A DNA stretch of 64,000 nucleotides, taken from Gammaproteobacteria bacterium (GTDB lineage: Bacteria; Pseudomonadota; Gammaproteobacteria; Ga0077536). The notes below the pieces were generated by a model. That model was not told where the DNA came from. It saw only the letters and a list, made by a program, of their open reading frames with translations, and searched no databases. Where the stretch lies: the NCBI GenBank assembly GCA_021773835.1, contig JAJFJQ010000028.1, positions 124,001-188,000 on the forward strand, in the 5' to 3' direction. The translations under genes and the position numbers were made by a program. Of the stretch, positions 8,104 through 16,832 are shown piece by piece. The first letter of the stretch is position 1; every line of letters starts with the position of its first letter.

Positions 8104-9138
8104 CTACCGAAATTGCGGCATGACTTGCTCGGCAAACAATCGAATCGATTTCTCCAAATCCGCTGTCGGTATACCGGGTAGTTGCATTCGGCAAATCATT
8201 TCGCTCGGCTGTAGTCGATCTACAGAATCCTTGAGCTGTTCGCAGGCCGAGGCCGGATCACCGATGACGTAACGTGAAGAGAATGTCCTAAAATCAACTT
8301 GCGCGGCATCCGTGATCAATTCGCCTTTATCGTTGCGCAACTCGCGTTCCCCGGCGGCAGATTTACGTCCGTAAAGGTCAAAAATATGCGTTACGGCAGG
8401 ACCCGCCAGCTGCTCTGCACGCTTGGTTGTCGGCGCGATGAAGACCTCACGAATGACGGGTCGCTCTTTCGTCGAAAAACCGACTTCCGCTGCAACCGCA
8501 TCGTAGCGCGCGTAATGCGCGACGAGTTCGTCTACCGTGGAACGCGGTGATGCGGTTACCGGACAACGACGCTCTGCCGCGCGCTTAAGCAGCTTGGGAC
8601 CAGACACGCCATACCAGATAGGGATAGGATCCTGCACCGGTCGCGGCACCACCCGGGTCGGCGGGATCTTATAGAACTTCCCATCGTGCTCGAGCACTTC
8701 CTCACGCCACGACTTTTCGAGAATATCCAGGATCTCCTCGGCGCGTTGGAAACGTTCGCCATGCGGGATCCCGTAGGCGGTAAATTCTTCCGACACATAG
8801 CCGGGCGACACGCCAAGGGTTAGTCGACCGTCACACAAGTTGTCTAAAGTCACAACATCTTCGACCAAGCGCAGCGGGTCATACAGCGGCAGCACCAAAA
8901 TATTAGTGACGAGGCGCATCGTTTTGGTCAAGCCTGCAGCCTTTGCTAGTATCGGAAGCGGACTCGGAGCCCAACCATTGTCTTGGAAATGGTGCTCAGT
9001 GGTTTGAAAAGAATCGTAGCCAAGGCTTTCCGCCAACGGGATCAAATGATCCATTTCGCGGAATGTATCGAGGTGCGTCATCTTGGACCCCGGCGGTACG
9101 ATAAAGCTGTACATCAGACCGAATTTCATCGCGCTCAT
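8104..9138 (-). CDS. LLM-class (luciferase-like) flavin-dependent oxidoreductase
   Basis: A 344-residue TIM-barrel protein of the bacterial luciferase-like family, using reduced FMN or F420. Family features include QTTEHHFQDNGW near residue 45, TNILVLPLYDPLRLVEDV, DGRLTLGVSPGYVSEEF and the C-terminal YVIGDPASACEQL. Its start overlaps the stop of the hydrolase gene upstream by four bases (ATGA), so the two are translated together, and the PaaI gene follows after 60 bases. It may oxidise or open a related substrate in the same pathway (inference). FMN use with a separate reductase is more likely than F420 in this class, but the sequence does not decide it. Confidence 0.85.
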   Translation of the reverse strand: MSAMKFGLMYSFIVPPGSKMTHLDTFREMDHLIPLAESLGYDSFQTTEHHFQDNGWAPSPLPILAKAAGLTKTMRLVTNILVLPLYDPLRLVEDVVTLDNLCDGRLTLGVSPGYVSEEFTAYGIPHGERFQRAEEILDILEKSWREEVLEHDGKFYKIPPTRVVPRPVQDPIPIWYGVSGPKLLKRAAERRCPVTASPRSTVDELVAHYARYDAVAAEVGFSTKERPVIREVFIAPTTKRAEQLAGPAVTHIFDLYGRKSAAGERELRNDKGELITDAAQVDFRTFSSRYVIGDPASACEQLKDSVDRLQPSEMICRMQLPGIPTADLEKSIRLFAEQVMPQFR

Positions 9139-9935
9139 TTAGCGCCCCCCCATATCTCTTGTAGCCATGGAACCGTACCCTCCAGCAGTGGCGCAAACGC
9201 GGGGATATTGTAATGATCAATACCATCGATGAAATCGACTTTAGCGTTGCAATCGTTGGCGACCAGCGAATCTACCAAGTCTTCAAGTTGCTGATAATCG
9301 AAGATTGAGTCGGCCCGAGAATGCAATGCGTAGATAGGCGTTTTGCAACTTTTCTCAGGGATCCGCTTAAATCCGGAAACCGATATCGCAGCTGAAAAAT
9401 GCTCGGGATGTTGTGAGACCATATGCCAGGTCCCCACGCCGCCCATGCTATACCCGGTGATAAAGCGCCGGGCCCGATTTGTCGCGTAGCCTTGTTCAAC
9501 CATTGTAAGCAGCTCCAGCACAGCGCGTTCGTTGGCGCTGGTCGCCCAATCACCGCCCATGCTTACCGGCGCGACCATCACTACATCCAAATCGGCGAAT
9601 GCCGGTTGCATAAGTTGTTCCAATAAGGCCCGCCCGTAGAACCCGGCGGGTTGGCCACCATAGTGGAGTACGAGCGCGATACCTTGCGTCCCGTCATACG
9701 GAATATGAGCGGGAAGTGACAGCGAATAGCGCATTGACTCACCAGCTTGGGTGACAAAAACTAAGTCGTGTATTCCAGAAGTAGACGGTAGGTTTTCGTT
9801 ATTTTCCGCGGCCACTACGATTTCCAATACTATGGTTGAGGCGATCATCATCGTCGTGATGCTGGCGGCGATCAACAATTTAACTCGAATAACGCCATTT
9901 CGATATCGCGATTTCACGGCTTCTAGAAACAGCAA
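9135..9935 (-). CDS. Exported or membrane-anchored alpha/beta hydrolase
   Basis: A 266-residue protein of the esterase/PHB-depolymerase-like alpha/beta hydrolases. After a short basic N-terminus there is a hydrophobic segment, VKLLIAASITTMMIAST, followed by an alanine-rich stretch, so it is probably secreted or anchored. The nucleophile elbow is GYSMGG, and likely acid and base are the Asp in HSRADSIF and the His in GIDHYN. The frame opens with TTG at 9935, with an AGG five bases upstream; a GTG at 9917 is a second candidate start. It is first in the minus-strand set and overlaps the LLM oxidoreductase. A periplasmic ester or lactone hydrolase feeding the pathway is plausible. Confidence 0.75.
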   Translation of the reverse strand: MLFLEAVKSRYRNGVIRVKLLIAASITTMMIASTIVLEIVVAAENNENLPSTSGIHDLVFVTQAGESMRYSLSLPAHIPYDGTQGIALVLHYGGQPAGFYGRALLEQLMQPAFADLDVVMVAPVSMGGDWATSANERAVLELLTMVEQGYATNRARRFITGYSMGGVGTWHMVSQHPEHFSAAISVSGFKRIPEKSCKTPIYALHSRADSIFDYQQLEDLVDSLVANDCNAKVDFIDGIDHYNIPAFAPLLEGTVPWLQEIWGGAK

Positions 9936-10021
9936 ATAAACCTAATGGCTTGGAATCTACGCTGAAATTTGCAACGGCTTACGGATACAATAACAGCTGT
10001 TCCCCAAAGTCAACCGGCACA

Positions 10022-11005
10022 ATGAAGCTCGCAGCCGCCGAATACGAAGCAATCAATACGCTGACCCAACAGACCGACTATCGCGGCTTGTGTGATTGCT
10101 TGTTATCGTCGATCGAATCGATCGCGACTACATCTGCCGTAAATTTAGTGGAGGTCTACGACGATCGCGGGCATACCTCCTGGAATACACCCGATCTGGA
10201 ACACCTGGTCGTACGTCACTACCCAACGTTCGACGGACTTCAGCAACCTACCTGGTTGGTTGAGGGCTTAGCACAGTCACCGCAAAGCGAATCGATCACG
10301 ACGCTAGCGCAACCGATAGGTGAACTCATCTGTATTGGGGGGCTTTCAGGCGTATGGCGTTTCGTTGAGATTAATGGCTCTGAGACTGCTGATGTAAAAG
10401 CCAGTGTCGTGCGGATTGCAGGTATATTCGCCAATCTAATGCGTCTGATTGACCGCTTCGAGCGAGATCCCCTAACCGGATTGCTCAATCGTCAATCCTT
10501 CGACTACCGTTTTGAAGACTTACTTGAGTACCACCATCAGAACCCTCATCGATTACGCACAGGCGACACACCGTGGCTTGCGATCACGGATATTGATCAC
10601 TTTAAGCGCGTAAACGACACCTATGGTCATTTGTTCGGTGATGAGATTCTGTTGTTAGTCTCGCGCATCATGCGCCAGTGTTTTAGGTTCGATGATCTCC
10701 TGTTTCGCTATGGTGGGGAGGAATTCATTGTCATCCTTAACAATACCAATACCGCCGGCGCGAAGCTTGCGCTTGAGCGATTTCGAAAGTCGATTGAGGA
10801 TCACGAGTTCCCCCGCCTCGATAAATTGACGGTGAGTACAGGTTGGGCGGCAGTGGGGGACCGTGAGTTTTCTACCGATGTAATACACAAGGCCGATAAG
10901 GCACTCTACTACGCGAAGGAAAACGGCCGTAACCAAGTAGTGAGCTACGAAGTTGTATTCAGGGATGGGGATCCGGGCACTGGGATCGAGGAATCAGAGT
11001 GCTAG
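10022..11005 (+). CDS. Diguanylate cyclase (GGDEF domain)
   Basis: A 327-residue signalling enzyme that makes cyclic di-GMP from GTP. The C-terminal GGDEF domain has RDPLTGLLNRQSF, ITDIDHFKRVNDTYGH and the active-site signature RYGGEEF, followed by KADKALYYAKENGRN. The N-terminal 150 residues look like a GAF-type sensor and have no membrane segment. No clear RxxD inhibitory site is seen ahead of the signature (the relevant positions are MRQCFRFDDLLF). I chose the ATG at 10022; the frame is open from a TTG at 9950. Divergent from the hydrolase operon, 86 bases away. The signal sensed is unknown. Confidence 0.9.
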   Translation: MKLAAAEYEAINTLTQQTDYRGLCDCLLSSIESIATTSAVNLVEVYDDRGHTSWNTPDLEHLVVRHYPTFDGLQQPTWLVEGLAQSPQSESITTLAQPIGELICIGGLSGVWRFVEINGSETADVKASVVRIAGIFANLMRLIDRFERDPLTGLLNRQSFDYRFEDLLEYHHQNPHRLRTGDTPWLAITDIDHFKRVNDTYGHLFGDEILLLVSRIMRQCFRFDDLLFRYGGEEFIVILNNTNTAGAKLALERFRKSIEDHEFPRLDKLTVSTGWAAVGDREFSTDVIHKADKALYYAKENGRNQVVSYEVVFRDGDPGTGIEESEC

Positions 11006-11030
11006 TCACTCAATTAGTGAACAGGCAAGC

Positions 11031-11555
11031 TTATTCGTTACGCAACGATTTACGGTAGTTCGCGGCCACAACTTCGTCAATGTTAGCGGGGCCCGACTCT
11101 TCGGCATCGGAAGTATCGTAGACCTCCATCGTGTCACCGTGTCGATAGAGTCGTTTCCCCAGCCGCGGGAAGTCAGAGATATTGACGTTGCTCCGTTCAC
11201 CACCCACTAAACACACGAGGCTTTTGCCGAACGGGTTTTTCAGCTGATGCGCGGCGGAGCGGGCCGGAAACCCGGCGAAGTCACCAGGACCGACCAGGTG
11301 CTCCTGACCATCGACATCTATAACGCCCTGTCCTTGTAAGATATAAATCCACTCTTCTTCACACTGATGAGAATGAAATTCTGAAGCCTCGCCGCCGGCC
11401 GGAACACGGATAACATAGACGCGCGTTCGGTCCAGGCCGACCATGCGATCGAGGTGCGTTCCCGGGACGATGGTGTCTTGGTTCCACGGATGCGATACCG
11501 TGTGTTTAAACTCAAAAGCCTTCTCGGCTCTGATGATGTGTACCTTTTCGTCCAT
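11031..11555 (-). CDS. Cupin-domain protein
   Basis: A 174-residue single-domain beta-barrel protein. Cupin motif 1 is GGEASEFHSHQCEEEW with metal ligands H-x-H and E, and motif 2 is PGDFAGFPARSAAHQL. This arrangement is shared by phosphomannose-isomerase-like cupins, and activity ranges from isomerases to dioxygenases and sensors. ATG at 11555 is preferred; a TTG at 11576 would add seven residues. It is convergent with the diguanylate cyclase gene, 25 bases apart. The substrate cannot be inferred. Confidence 0.85.
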   Translation of the reverse strand: MDEKVHIIRAEKAFEFKHTVSHPWNQDTIVPGTHLDRMVGLDRTRVYVIRVPAGGEASEFHSHQCEEEWIYILQGQGVIDVDGQEHLVGPGDFAGFPARSAAHQLKNPFGKSLVCLVGGERSNVNISDFPRLGKRLYRHGDTMEVYDTSDAEESGPANIDEVVAANYRKSLRNE

Positions 11556-11784
11556 GGAACCGATCGTTTGCCTCACCCCACTGGATTGGAATACCGCATT
11601 TCAGCAGTTTGTGCGGCCAATTATAGACGCGAGAGGTTACCATAAGTCGCCATCCGCACCGCAATTAGCCGCATGATAAGCGGCCACGATCCCACTGGGT
11701 CATCTACCCCCACAGGCCCCATCCTATAGCACGCGAATACGCGATGCCTAATCTGCATCAAGTTTCGTCCGAATTAGCCGCTAT

Positions 11785-13095
11785 ATGACCCGATTCCATA
11801 CGGAAACCGGGGGCCTTCACTTGCCCACAATGCATCAAACGGGCAATTCGATATGCCAACTTGGGCGCGATGAAGCGCTCGTTCATATTCGTAAGCTCTT
11901 GCCATTGCGCCATCTGAGCGATCCGGAATTTGCCACCATCACATCATCCGTACGATTGGAAAATTGCGCCGCCGGAAAGGAGGTATTTCGTTCGGGCCAA
12001 GATAATGCATTTATTTTTTATCTGCTGTCGGGAACGATTTCTATCACTAGCGCGGATGGAGAATCCTTCGATGTAGCGAGCGACGGCGTCGAGTCTCGCT
12101 ATCCAATAAGCCCACACCCTCAAGCGCGTATACGAGCAACAGCCCAGACATCTTCCCAGTTTGTCCGCTTACCTGCTGACCTCATGCGACTACATCGCGA
12201 GCCCGAGTGCATTGGCGTCACCATAAATGAAATAAATGACGATGACGAAGCGCTCGACAATCGGGTGTTATTCGATATCTACCATAGTTTGATGGAAAAG
12301 GATCTTGTGCTGCCAAGCTTGCCCGACGTTGCAATCAAGATCCGCCAGGTCGCGAGCAACGAAAATGTAGCAGTAGAAGACATCGCGCGTATCATCCAGG
12401 CCGATGCAAGTACGGCCGCATACTGTATCAGTATCGCCAATAACGTAGCCTACGCTGGCGCTAAACATGTGGACAACGTGCTCGATGCCGTAGTACGGAT
12501 CGGAATTACTAAAACTCGTGATCTCGTTGTCGCTTACACGATAAGAAGCTTGTTTAGCGGAAAGGATCCTCACTCGAAGAAACTAATGCGCGACGCGTGG
12601 AAGCATAGCTGCCGTATTGCTGCGCTTAGTTACATCCTAGCCCGCGACGTCGGGCGATTGAATCCAGAACGTGCGCTGTTGGCAGGCCTCCTACACGACA
12701 TTGGTGTGACGGTGCTCATTAACGAGATCCGTAACTATCCGGCGCTTAAAAATAACGTAATCGGGTTTAATCGGTTATGCCGGGATTTGTCTGGTCAGAT
12801 AGGCGCAATGGTGTTGCGCGCTTGGAGTTTCCCTGGTGTATTCGCAAACGCCGCGTTAGAAGCCGAAAACTTCACTAAAGCCGTTTCCGACCGACTGCAT
12901 CTATGCGACGTTGTCGTTCTTGCTCATATCCACGACCAGCAAGCTGCCCCATGGTCACTCGAAACCGTAGGTCTCTCGGGATTGGCGATAACAAGAAAGC
13001 TACATGACTATGAGATGACAGAGGATTGTCGGCTTGCAGTCGTTAAAAACGCGGACCGCGAATTGGCGGAATTGACCATGCTTCTAAGTCGTTAG
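11785..13095 (+). CDS. Cyclic-nucleotide-binding domain plus HDOD signalling protein
   Basis: A 436-residue two-domain cytoplasmic protein. Residues of about 30-145 form a cNMP-binding-like barrel (LLPLRHLSDPEFATI, then SGQDNAFIFYLLSGTISI). Residues of about 165-375 are an HDOD domain (LPSLPDVAIKIRQVA, VEDIARIIQADASTAAY, LLAGLLHDIG). HDOD proteins are catalytically inactive relatives of HD phosphohydrolases and act as signalling scaffolds in motility, biofilm and stress control. The barrel may bind cAMP or c-di-GMP or be degenerate; the phosphate-binding loop is not obvious. ATG 11785 is used, with a second ATG 48 bases on. Placement near a diguanylate cyclase is suggestive only. Confidence 0.85.
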   Translation: MTRFHTETGGLHLPTMHQTGNSICQLGRDEALVHIRKLLPLRHLSDPEFATITSSVRLENCAAGKEVFRSGQDNAFIFYLLSGTISITSADGESFDVASDGVESRYPISPHPQARIRATAQTSSQFVRLPADLMRLHREPECIGVTINEINDDDEALDNRVLFDIYHSLMEKDLVLPSLPDVAIKIRQVASNENVAVEDIARIIQADASTAAYCISIANNVAYAGAKHVDNVLDAVVRIGITKTRDLVVAYTIRSLFSGKDPHSKKLMRDAWKHSCRIAALSYILARDVGRLNPERALLAGLLHDIGVTVLINEIRNYPALKNNVIGFNRLCRDLSGQIGAMVLRAWSFPGVFANAALEAENFTKAVSDRLHLCDVVVLAHIHDQQAAPWSLETVGLSGLAITRKLHDYEMTEDCRLAVVKNADRELAELTMLLSR

Positions 13096-13110
13096 GAAAT
13101 ATCCTAGAGA

Positions 13111-13134
13111 CGCTCGCGAACATTTTCGAGAGCG
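13111..13134. terminator. Hairpin between convergent HDOD and DUF502 genes
   Basis: CGCTCGCGAA (13111-13120) and TTCGAGAGCG (13125-13134) pair over ten positions with one mismatch around a four-base loop. It sits in the 46-base gap between two convergent genes, the position expected of a shared terminator. There is no T-tract on either strand, so if it ends transcription it does so weakly or with Rho. Confidence 0.45.
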
Positions 13135-13141
13135 ATTCCAA

Positions 13142-13819
13142 CTACGGCGTGGTCTCGCCCGCTGGTTCGTAGTCAATCGTTTCAGGCGCGACGGCACCGC
13201 CGGAAATTATGAAGCTCATCGCTTCTTCAATCGACCAATCCAATGGAACGAGATCCGCAACCGGTACGATTTCGAGATAGCCGGAGGTTGGATTCGGTGT
13301 GGTTGGAACATACACGGCAGCTAAGGGGCGGCCGGCGGGGTCGCTCATCACGCGAGTAACAAGCCCGACTGTCTTCATTGAGTCACTCGGAAAGTTGATC
13401 AGGACAACCCGCTGTGTCCCATCCGGTTTCGTTTGCAGGGCACCAATCAATGTTTTGATCGAACCGTAGACACTATGAACCAAAGGAATTCGCGCAATAA
13501 TTCGATCGAGGGCTGCGATGATCTGCCGACCAATGACTAAGGTTACCAACCAACCAAGTAAACAAAGACTTAGAAGAATCACGAGCATTGCTAGCGTCGG
13601 CTTGAACCAAGACAAAGAAAACAGTTCGACGATACGTGGTGCGTATGGGCTTATCGTAAAAAGGATTTTATCGACTAAGGGTGCACCGAGTTCTGCTAAT
13701 TGTTTGCCAAGAAACTGAAATGCAGCCCAGGTGATCCATATAGGTATTACTGTGATCACACCGGTGATTAGGTACCGCTGTAAGCGCGATCCGGCGCCAC
13801 GTAAAACGCGATTTTCCAT
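13142..13819 (-). CDS. DUF502 family inner-membrane protein
   Basis: A 225-residue membrane protein of the DUF502 family, widespread in Gram-negative bacteria with no settled function. The N-terminal half has two membrane segments, ITGVITVIPIWITWAAFQFL and LAMLVILLSLCLLGWLVTLV. The conserved middle RIPLVHSVYGSIKTL precedes a cytosolic or periplasmic C-terminal domain with VYVPTTPNPTSGYLE. ATG at 13819 is chosen because it starts the family's usual N-terminus. It is transcribed away from the secreted peptidase gene on the other strand. Confidence 0.85.
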   Translation of the reverse strand: MENRVLRGAGSRLQRYLITGVITVIPIWITWAAFQFLGKQLAELGAPLVDKILFTISPYAPRIVELFSLSWFKPTLAMLVILLSLCLLGWLVTLVIGRQIIAALDRIIARIPLVHSVYGSIKTLIGALQTKPDGTQRVVLINFPSDSMKTVGLVTRVMSDPAGRPLAAVYVPTTPNPTSGYLEIVPVADLVPLDWSIEEAMSFIISGGAVAPETIDYEPAGETTP

Positions 13820-13944
13820 TGATCTGCTCCTATGGGTCTGTTGACGCTCTCGCGGCCATTTTGACTTCAATGCGTGCACAAGCTAGAACAGTGCCACTGT
13901 TCCTACATTACGCACCACTAGGCGAATTAATCTACACGATAGCA

Positions 13945-15429
13945 ATGGGATCACTATTAGTCGGCAAAACGCTGCTTTCTACAAGCGCTATTTTTGTATT
14001 GGCAACGGTTGCATTAATTGGGGTTAGCGTTAGCGCCAATGCAGCTGTCACTGTGGCCCATACGTTGCATTACGACATTGAGATTGACGAAAGCTTGCGG
14101 CGCCTGGACGTTGACCTATGTGTCCGCGAAAACCCATTTCCAGAGCGTCTCGTAGCTTCTGCCGAGCTTTCAAGCAATCTTAATAATATCCGCGGGAAAC
14201 TGACAGACGGCTCATGGGTAAAACTAAAGATCAAGGATCGTATAGTTACGGTTGAAGAGCGTATCGTCGAATGCGTCAGTTACACAGTTAGCGTTCGTGT
14301 ACGTGGTGGCTCGCGACGTTCGGGATTCGAGACACATAACGACGCTGTTGTCATGGCTCTGGAGCGGCTCCTCTTACGACCACAGTTGCGCGAACGTTGG
14401 GGACAGACGCGACTTCACTTTCGCGCGCCGCCAAAAGTTCAGGTCTCCGCGCCCGGATCGATCGTCAGCGACGAGAACGGGAAACGCTCGTATGAACTGT
14501 TAGATCGACCAATCGATTGGGATGGAAGCTTTGCATTTGGTCGACTGACGCAAAGCTTGATCGAGGTAGGCGGGGCAAAAGTGAGGCTGTCCATTGTCGG
14601 CCGTGTGAATGCGACTACGACCAGTGTATTGCATGATTGGTTGGTAGCCGGAATCGAAGCGGTTAAGACCGTATATGGCGACTTTCCCGTTGAGCGTGTA
14701 CAGGTGCTGGTATTCCCGCTTGGTCCCAGTGACGACCCGGTACCATGGGGCGAAGTTAAACGCGGCGGCGGTGACGCCGTACACCTCTACGTCGACGGGA
14801 CCCGCCGAGTGGACGAATTGAACGCGAACTGGGTTCTAGCGCATGAACTTAGCCACCTACTCCATCCCTACATAAGTGGTGCGGACGCTTGGTTGCCGGA
14901 AGGTATTGCAAGTTATTATCAAAACGTCGTTCGCGCTAGAAGTGCCTTGCTCGACGAGCACAGCGCGTGGAATAAACTCGATGCGGGCTTTAAACGTGGC
15001 CGAGCGCAATTCGGGGGTGCACGTACACTCGCTTCCGATACTCGCGACATGATGCGGGAATACCAATACATGCGGGTCTATTGGAGCGGCGCTGCGATCG
15101 CCTTGATTGGCGATGTAGAACTCCGTCATCGTTCCGGCGGCGTCATGTCCTTAGACACGGTGATGGCGGAATTATCGCGCTGCTGCCTACCGTCGGAGTA
15201 TCAATGGAGCGCTGCTCAAATAATGGCGAAAATCGATGACATCACTGGGTACAATATCTTCGTACCACTTTATGATCGCTACGTGATGCAGCCAAAATTT
15301 CCCGAGCTTAAAGAAACCTATCGGCGTTTGGGGCTAAAATCCAACGCCGAGGGCATACACTTTTCCAATGATCCTGTCGCCACTAAACTACGTAAGGGCA
15401 TCATGGGTCGCCGCGCGACCACACGCTGA
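13945..15429 (+). CDS. Secreted gluzincin-type metallopeptidase-like protein
   Basis: A protein of about 494 residues with an N-terminal signal peptide (LSTSAIFVLATVALIG, cleavage likely after SANA), so it works in the periplasm or outside. The zinc motif AHELSHLLHP followed by WLPEGIASYY gives HExxH with a downstream glutamate, as in the peptidase MA clan. The first 250 residues are beta-rich and not recognised. ATG 13945 is preferred since it places the signal peptide at the N-terminus; the frame is open further upstream from a TTG at 13819 and an ATG at 13870. Peptidase activity and targets are inferred from the motif only. Confidence 0.7.
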   Translation: MGSLLVGKTLLSTSAIFVLATVALIGVSVSANAAVTVAHTLHYDIEIDESLRRLDVDLCVRENPFPERLVASAELSSNLNNIRGKLTDGSWVKLKIKDRIVTVEERIVECVSYTVSVRVRGGSRRSGFETHNDAVVMALERLLLRPQLRERWGQTRLHFRAPPKVQVSAPGSIVSDENGKRSYELLDRPIDWDGSFAFGRLTQSLIEVGGAKVRLSIVGRVNATTTSVLHDWLVAGIEAVKTVYGDFPVERVQVLVFPLGPSDDPVPWGEVKRGGGDAVHLYVDGTRRVDELNANWVLAHELSHLLHPYISGADAWLPEGIASYYQNVVRARSALLDEHSAWNKLDAGFKRGRAQFGGARTLASDTRDMMREYQYMRVYWSGAAIALIGDVELRHRSGGVMSLDTVMAELSRCCLPSEYQWSAAQIMAKIDDITGYNIFVPLYDRYVMQPKFPELKETYRRLGLKSNAEGIHFSNDPVATKLRKGIMGRRATTR

Positions 15430-15475
15430 TGATTTCGCGGCGGATCGAAGAAGCACTCTCGCTTATCTGAGCTAA

Positions 15476-15516
15476 TTGCGGGGCAAAAAAAACCCCGCAA
15501 GAAGGTGCGTGCGGGG
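15476..15516. repeat. Three-armed G/C hairpin set ahead of the Sel1 gene
   Basis: TTGCGGGG (15476-15483) pairs perfectly with CCCCGCAA (15493-15500) around a loop holding eight A residues. The same CCCCGC can instead pair with GCGGGG at 15511-15516. The two hairpins are mutually exclusive. The first could act as a terminator for the peptidase gene, though no T-run follows on the plus strand. The second reaches toward the Sel1 gene, whose ATG is 67 bases on. Confidence 0.4.
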
Positions 15517-15582
15517 TAACGCAAAGTAAAGCGTAACGCTATCGCTACGCCCATAATGTTAGGTATAGGACACTGATGGGGC

Positions 15583-16638
15583 ATGGGAAAATTTCCCAAA
15601 TATATTAAGCCTGGGACCAATTCTCTTCGCATCCTTATCGCTGGCTGGTTGACGCTTTTTGCGACAAGCAGCGGGGCAGATTCCGGTCCGTCGGCTATAG
15701 AGCGCAGAGATTACGGTGCCGCTGCCGCGCAATTCACCGTTCGCGCCCAGCGCAACGACCCAATTGCGCAAAACAACCTCGGAGCGCTCTACCTTAAAGG
15801 CCGCGGCGTCCCGCAAAACTACGAATTAGCGCGATCGTGGTTCGAAAAAGCCGCCAGCAATAAACTCGCCGGCGCGATGTTCAACCTAGGCATGATCTAT
15901 CTGCGCGGATACGGCGTCGAAGCAAACGAAGAGCAAGCAACAATATGGTTCCAACGAAGCGCCGAGGCCGGCGACCGCGAAGGTCAATTCTTTCTTGGCG
16001 TGCACAAATACTACGGGCGAGGTACTGAGCGCGACATCGACGTCGCGGCCCAGTGGTTTCGTCGAGCGGCCGAGCAAAATCTTGGGTCCGCACAATTCAA
16101 CCTTGCAATGATGCACCTGCATGGAGAATCCGTCCGGCAGGACGAAGACGCTGCGATCACCCTGCTCGAGCAAGCGGCGGAGCAAGGCCATGAATCCGCG
16201 GAATTGACGCTTGGGCGATTGCATCTCGCGAATCCGGACGACCCGCTGCGCATGGCAGCGGCCGTTTCGTTATTTCAGCGATTGGCGGAAGACGGTAGTC
16301 CCGACGCACAAGTCACGCTCGGTTTGCTCTACACATTTGGGCAGGGCGTGGACCAAGACTATGACGAAGGTCGATTTTGGTTAACGCTGGCGTCCAACCA
16401 ACGATCTGGGTCGGCAGCACTTAACCTTGGCAACATCTACGTAGAAGGTATTGGGGTACCGCGGGATCGTATCCGTGCTTATGCTTGGTACATAGTGAGC
16501 GCGGAGCACGGAGACCCCGCCGGTAGCTTGAATCGAGATCAACTCGCCGAAGCTCTCAACGAGACTGAACTTGAGCAGGGGCGTGTCCTTGCCGTCGAAC
16601 TCGCCAAGCCAATGCCAGAGCCTGTACCGAAATCATGA
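15583..16638 (+). CDS. Secreted Sel1-like (TPR-related) repeat protein
   Basis: A 351-residue protein made of about seven Sel1-like repeats after an N-terminal signal or anchor segment (SLRILIAGWLTLFATSSG). Repeat signatures such as AQNNLGALYLKGRGV, AMFNLGMIYLRGYGV, GQFFLGVHKYYGRGT and AALNLGNIYVEGIGV recur about every 36 residues. Sel1 repeats form a helical scaffold for protein contacts and are common in envelope and signalling proteins. No enzymatic motif is seen. It stands alone between two intergenic regions, so its partner is unknown. Confidence 0.85.
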   Translation: MGKFPKYIKPGTNSLRILIAGWLTLFATSSGADSGPSAIERRDYGAAAAQFTVRAQRNDPIAQNNLGALYLKGRGVPQNYELARSWFEKAASNKLAGAMFNLGMIYLRGYGVEANEEQATIWFQRSAEAGDREGQFFLGVHKYYGRGTERDIDVAAQWFRRAAEQNLGSAQFNLAMMHLHGESVRQDEDAAITLLEQAAEQGHESAELTLGRLHLANPDDPLRMAAAVSLFQRLAEDGSPDAQVTLGLLYTFGQGVDQDYDEGRFWLTLASNQRSGSAALNLGNIYVEGIGVPRDRIRAYAWYIVSAEHGDPAGSLNRDQLAEALNETELEQGRVLAVELAKPMPEPVPKS

Positions 16639-16772
16639 CTGAAACGATCATAAGTCTCGTTAGATTTCGCCCTGGTAGGAGCCCAACACACATGCACCGC
16701 TCGCCTGAGCGCCGCGGCGGATTACTGAGTATCGTAAGGTTCAGATTTCATTCATCTAATTACGGTAGATTG

Positions 16773-16791
16773 TTGGCGGGAAACGCGCCAA
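16773..16791. promoter_or_regulatory. Palindromic site upstream of the cysteine-rich peptide gene
   Basis: TTGGCG (16773-16778) and CGCCAA (16786-16791) form a perfect six-base dyad with seven bases between, 42 bases before the peptide start. It has the size and symmetry of a repressor operator. I could not place a convincing -10/-35 pair around it, so its role is a guess. Confidence 0.3.
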
Positions 16792-16832
16792 GCTAAACAC
16801 ATGGCACCGCCACTATGCTAAGGAATATTTAG

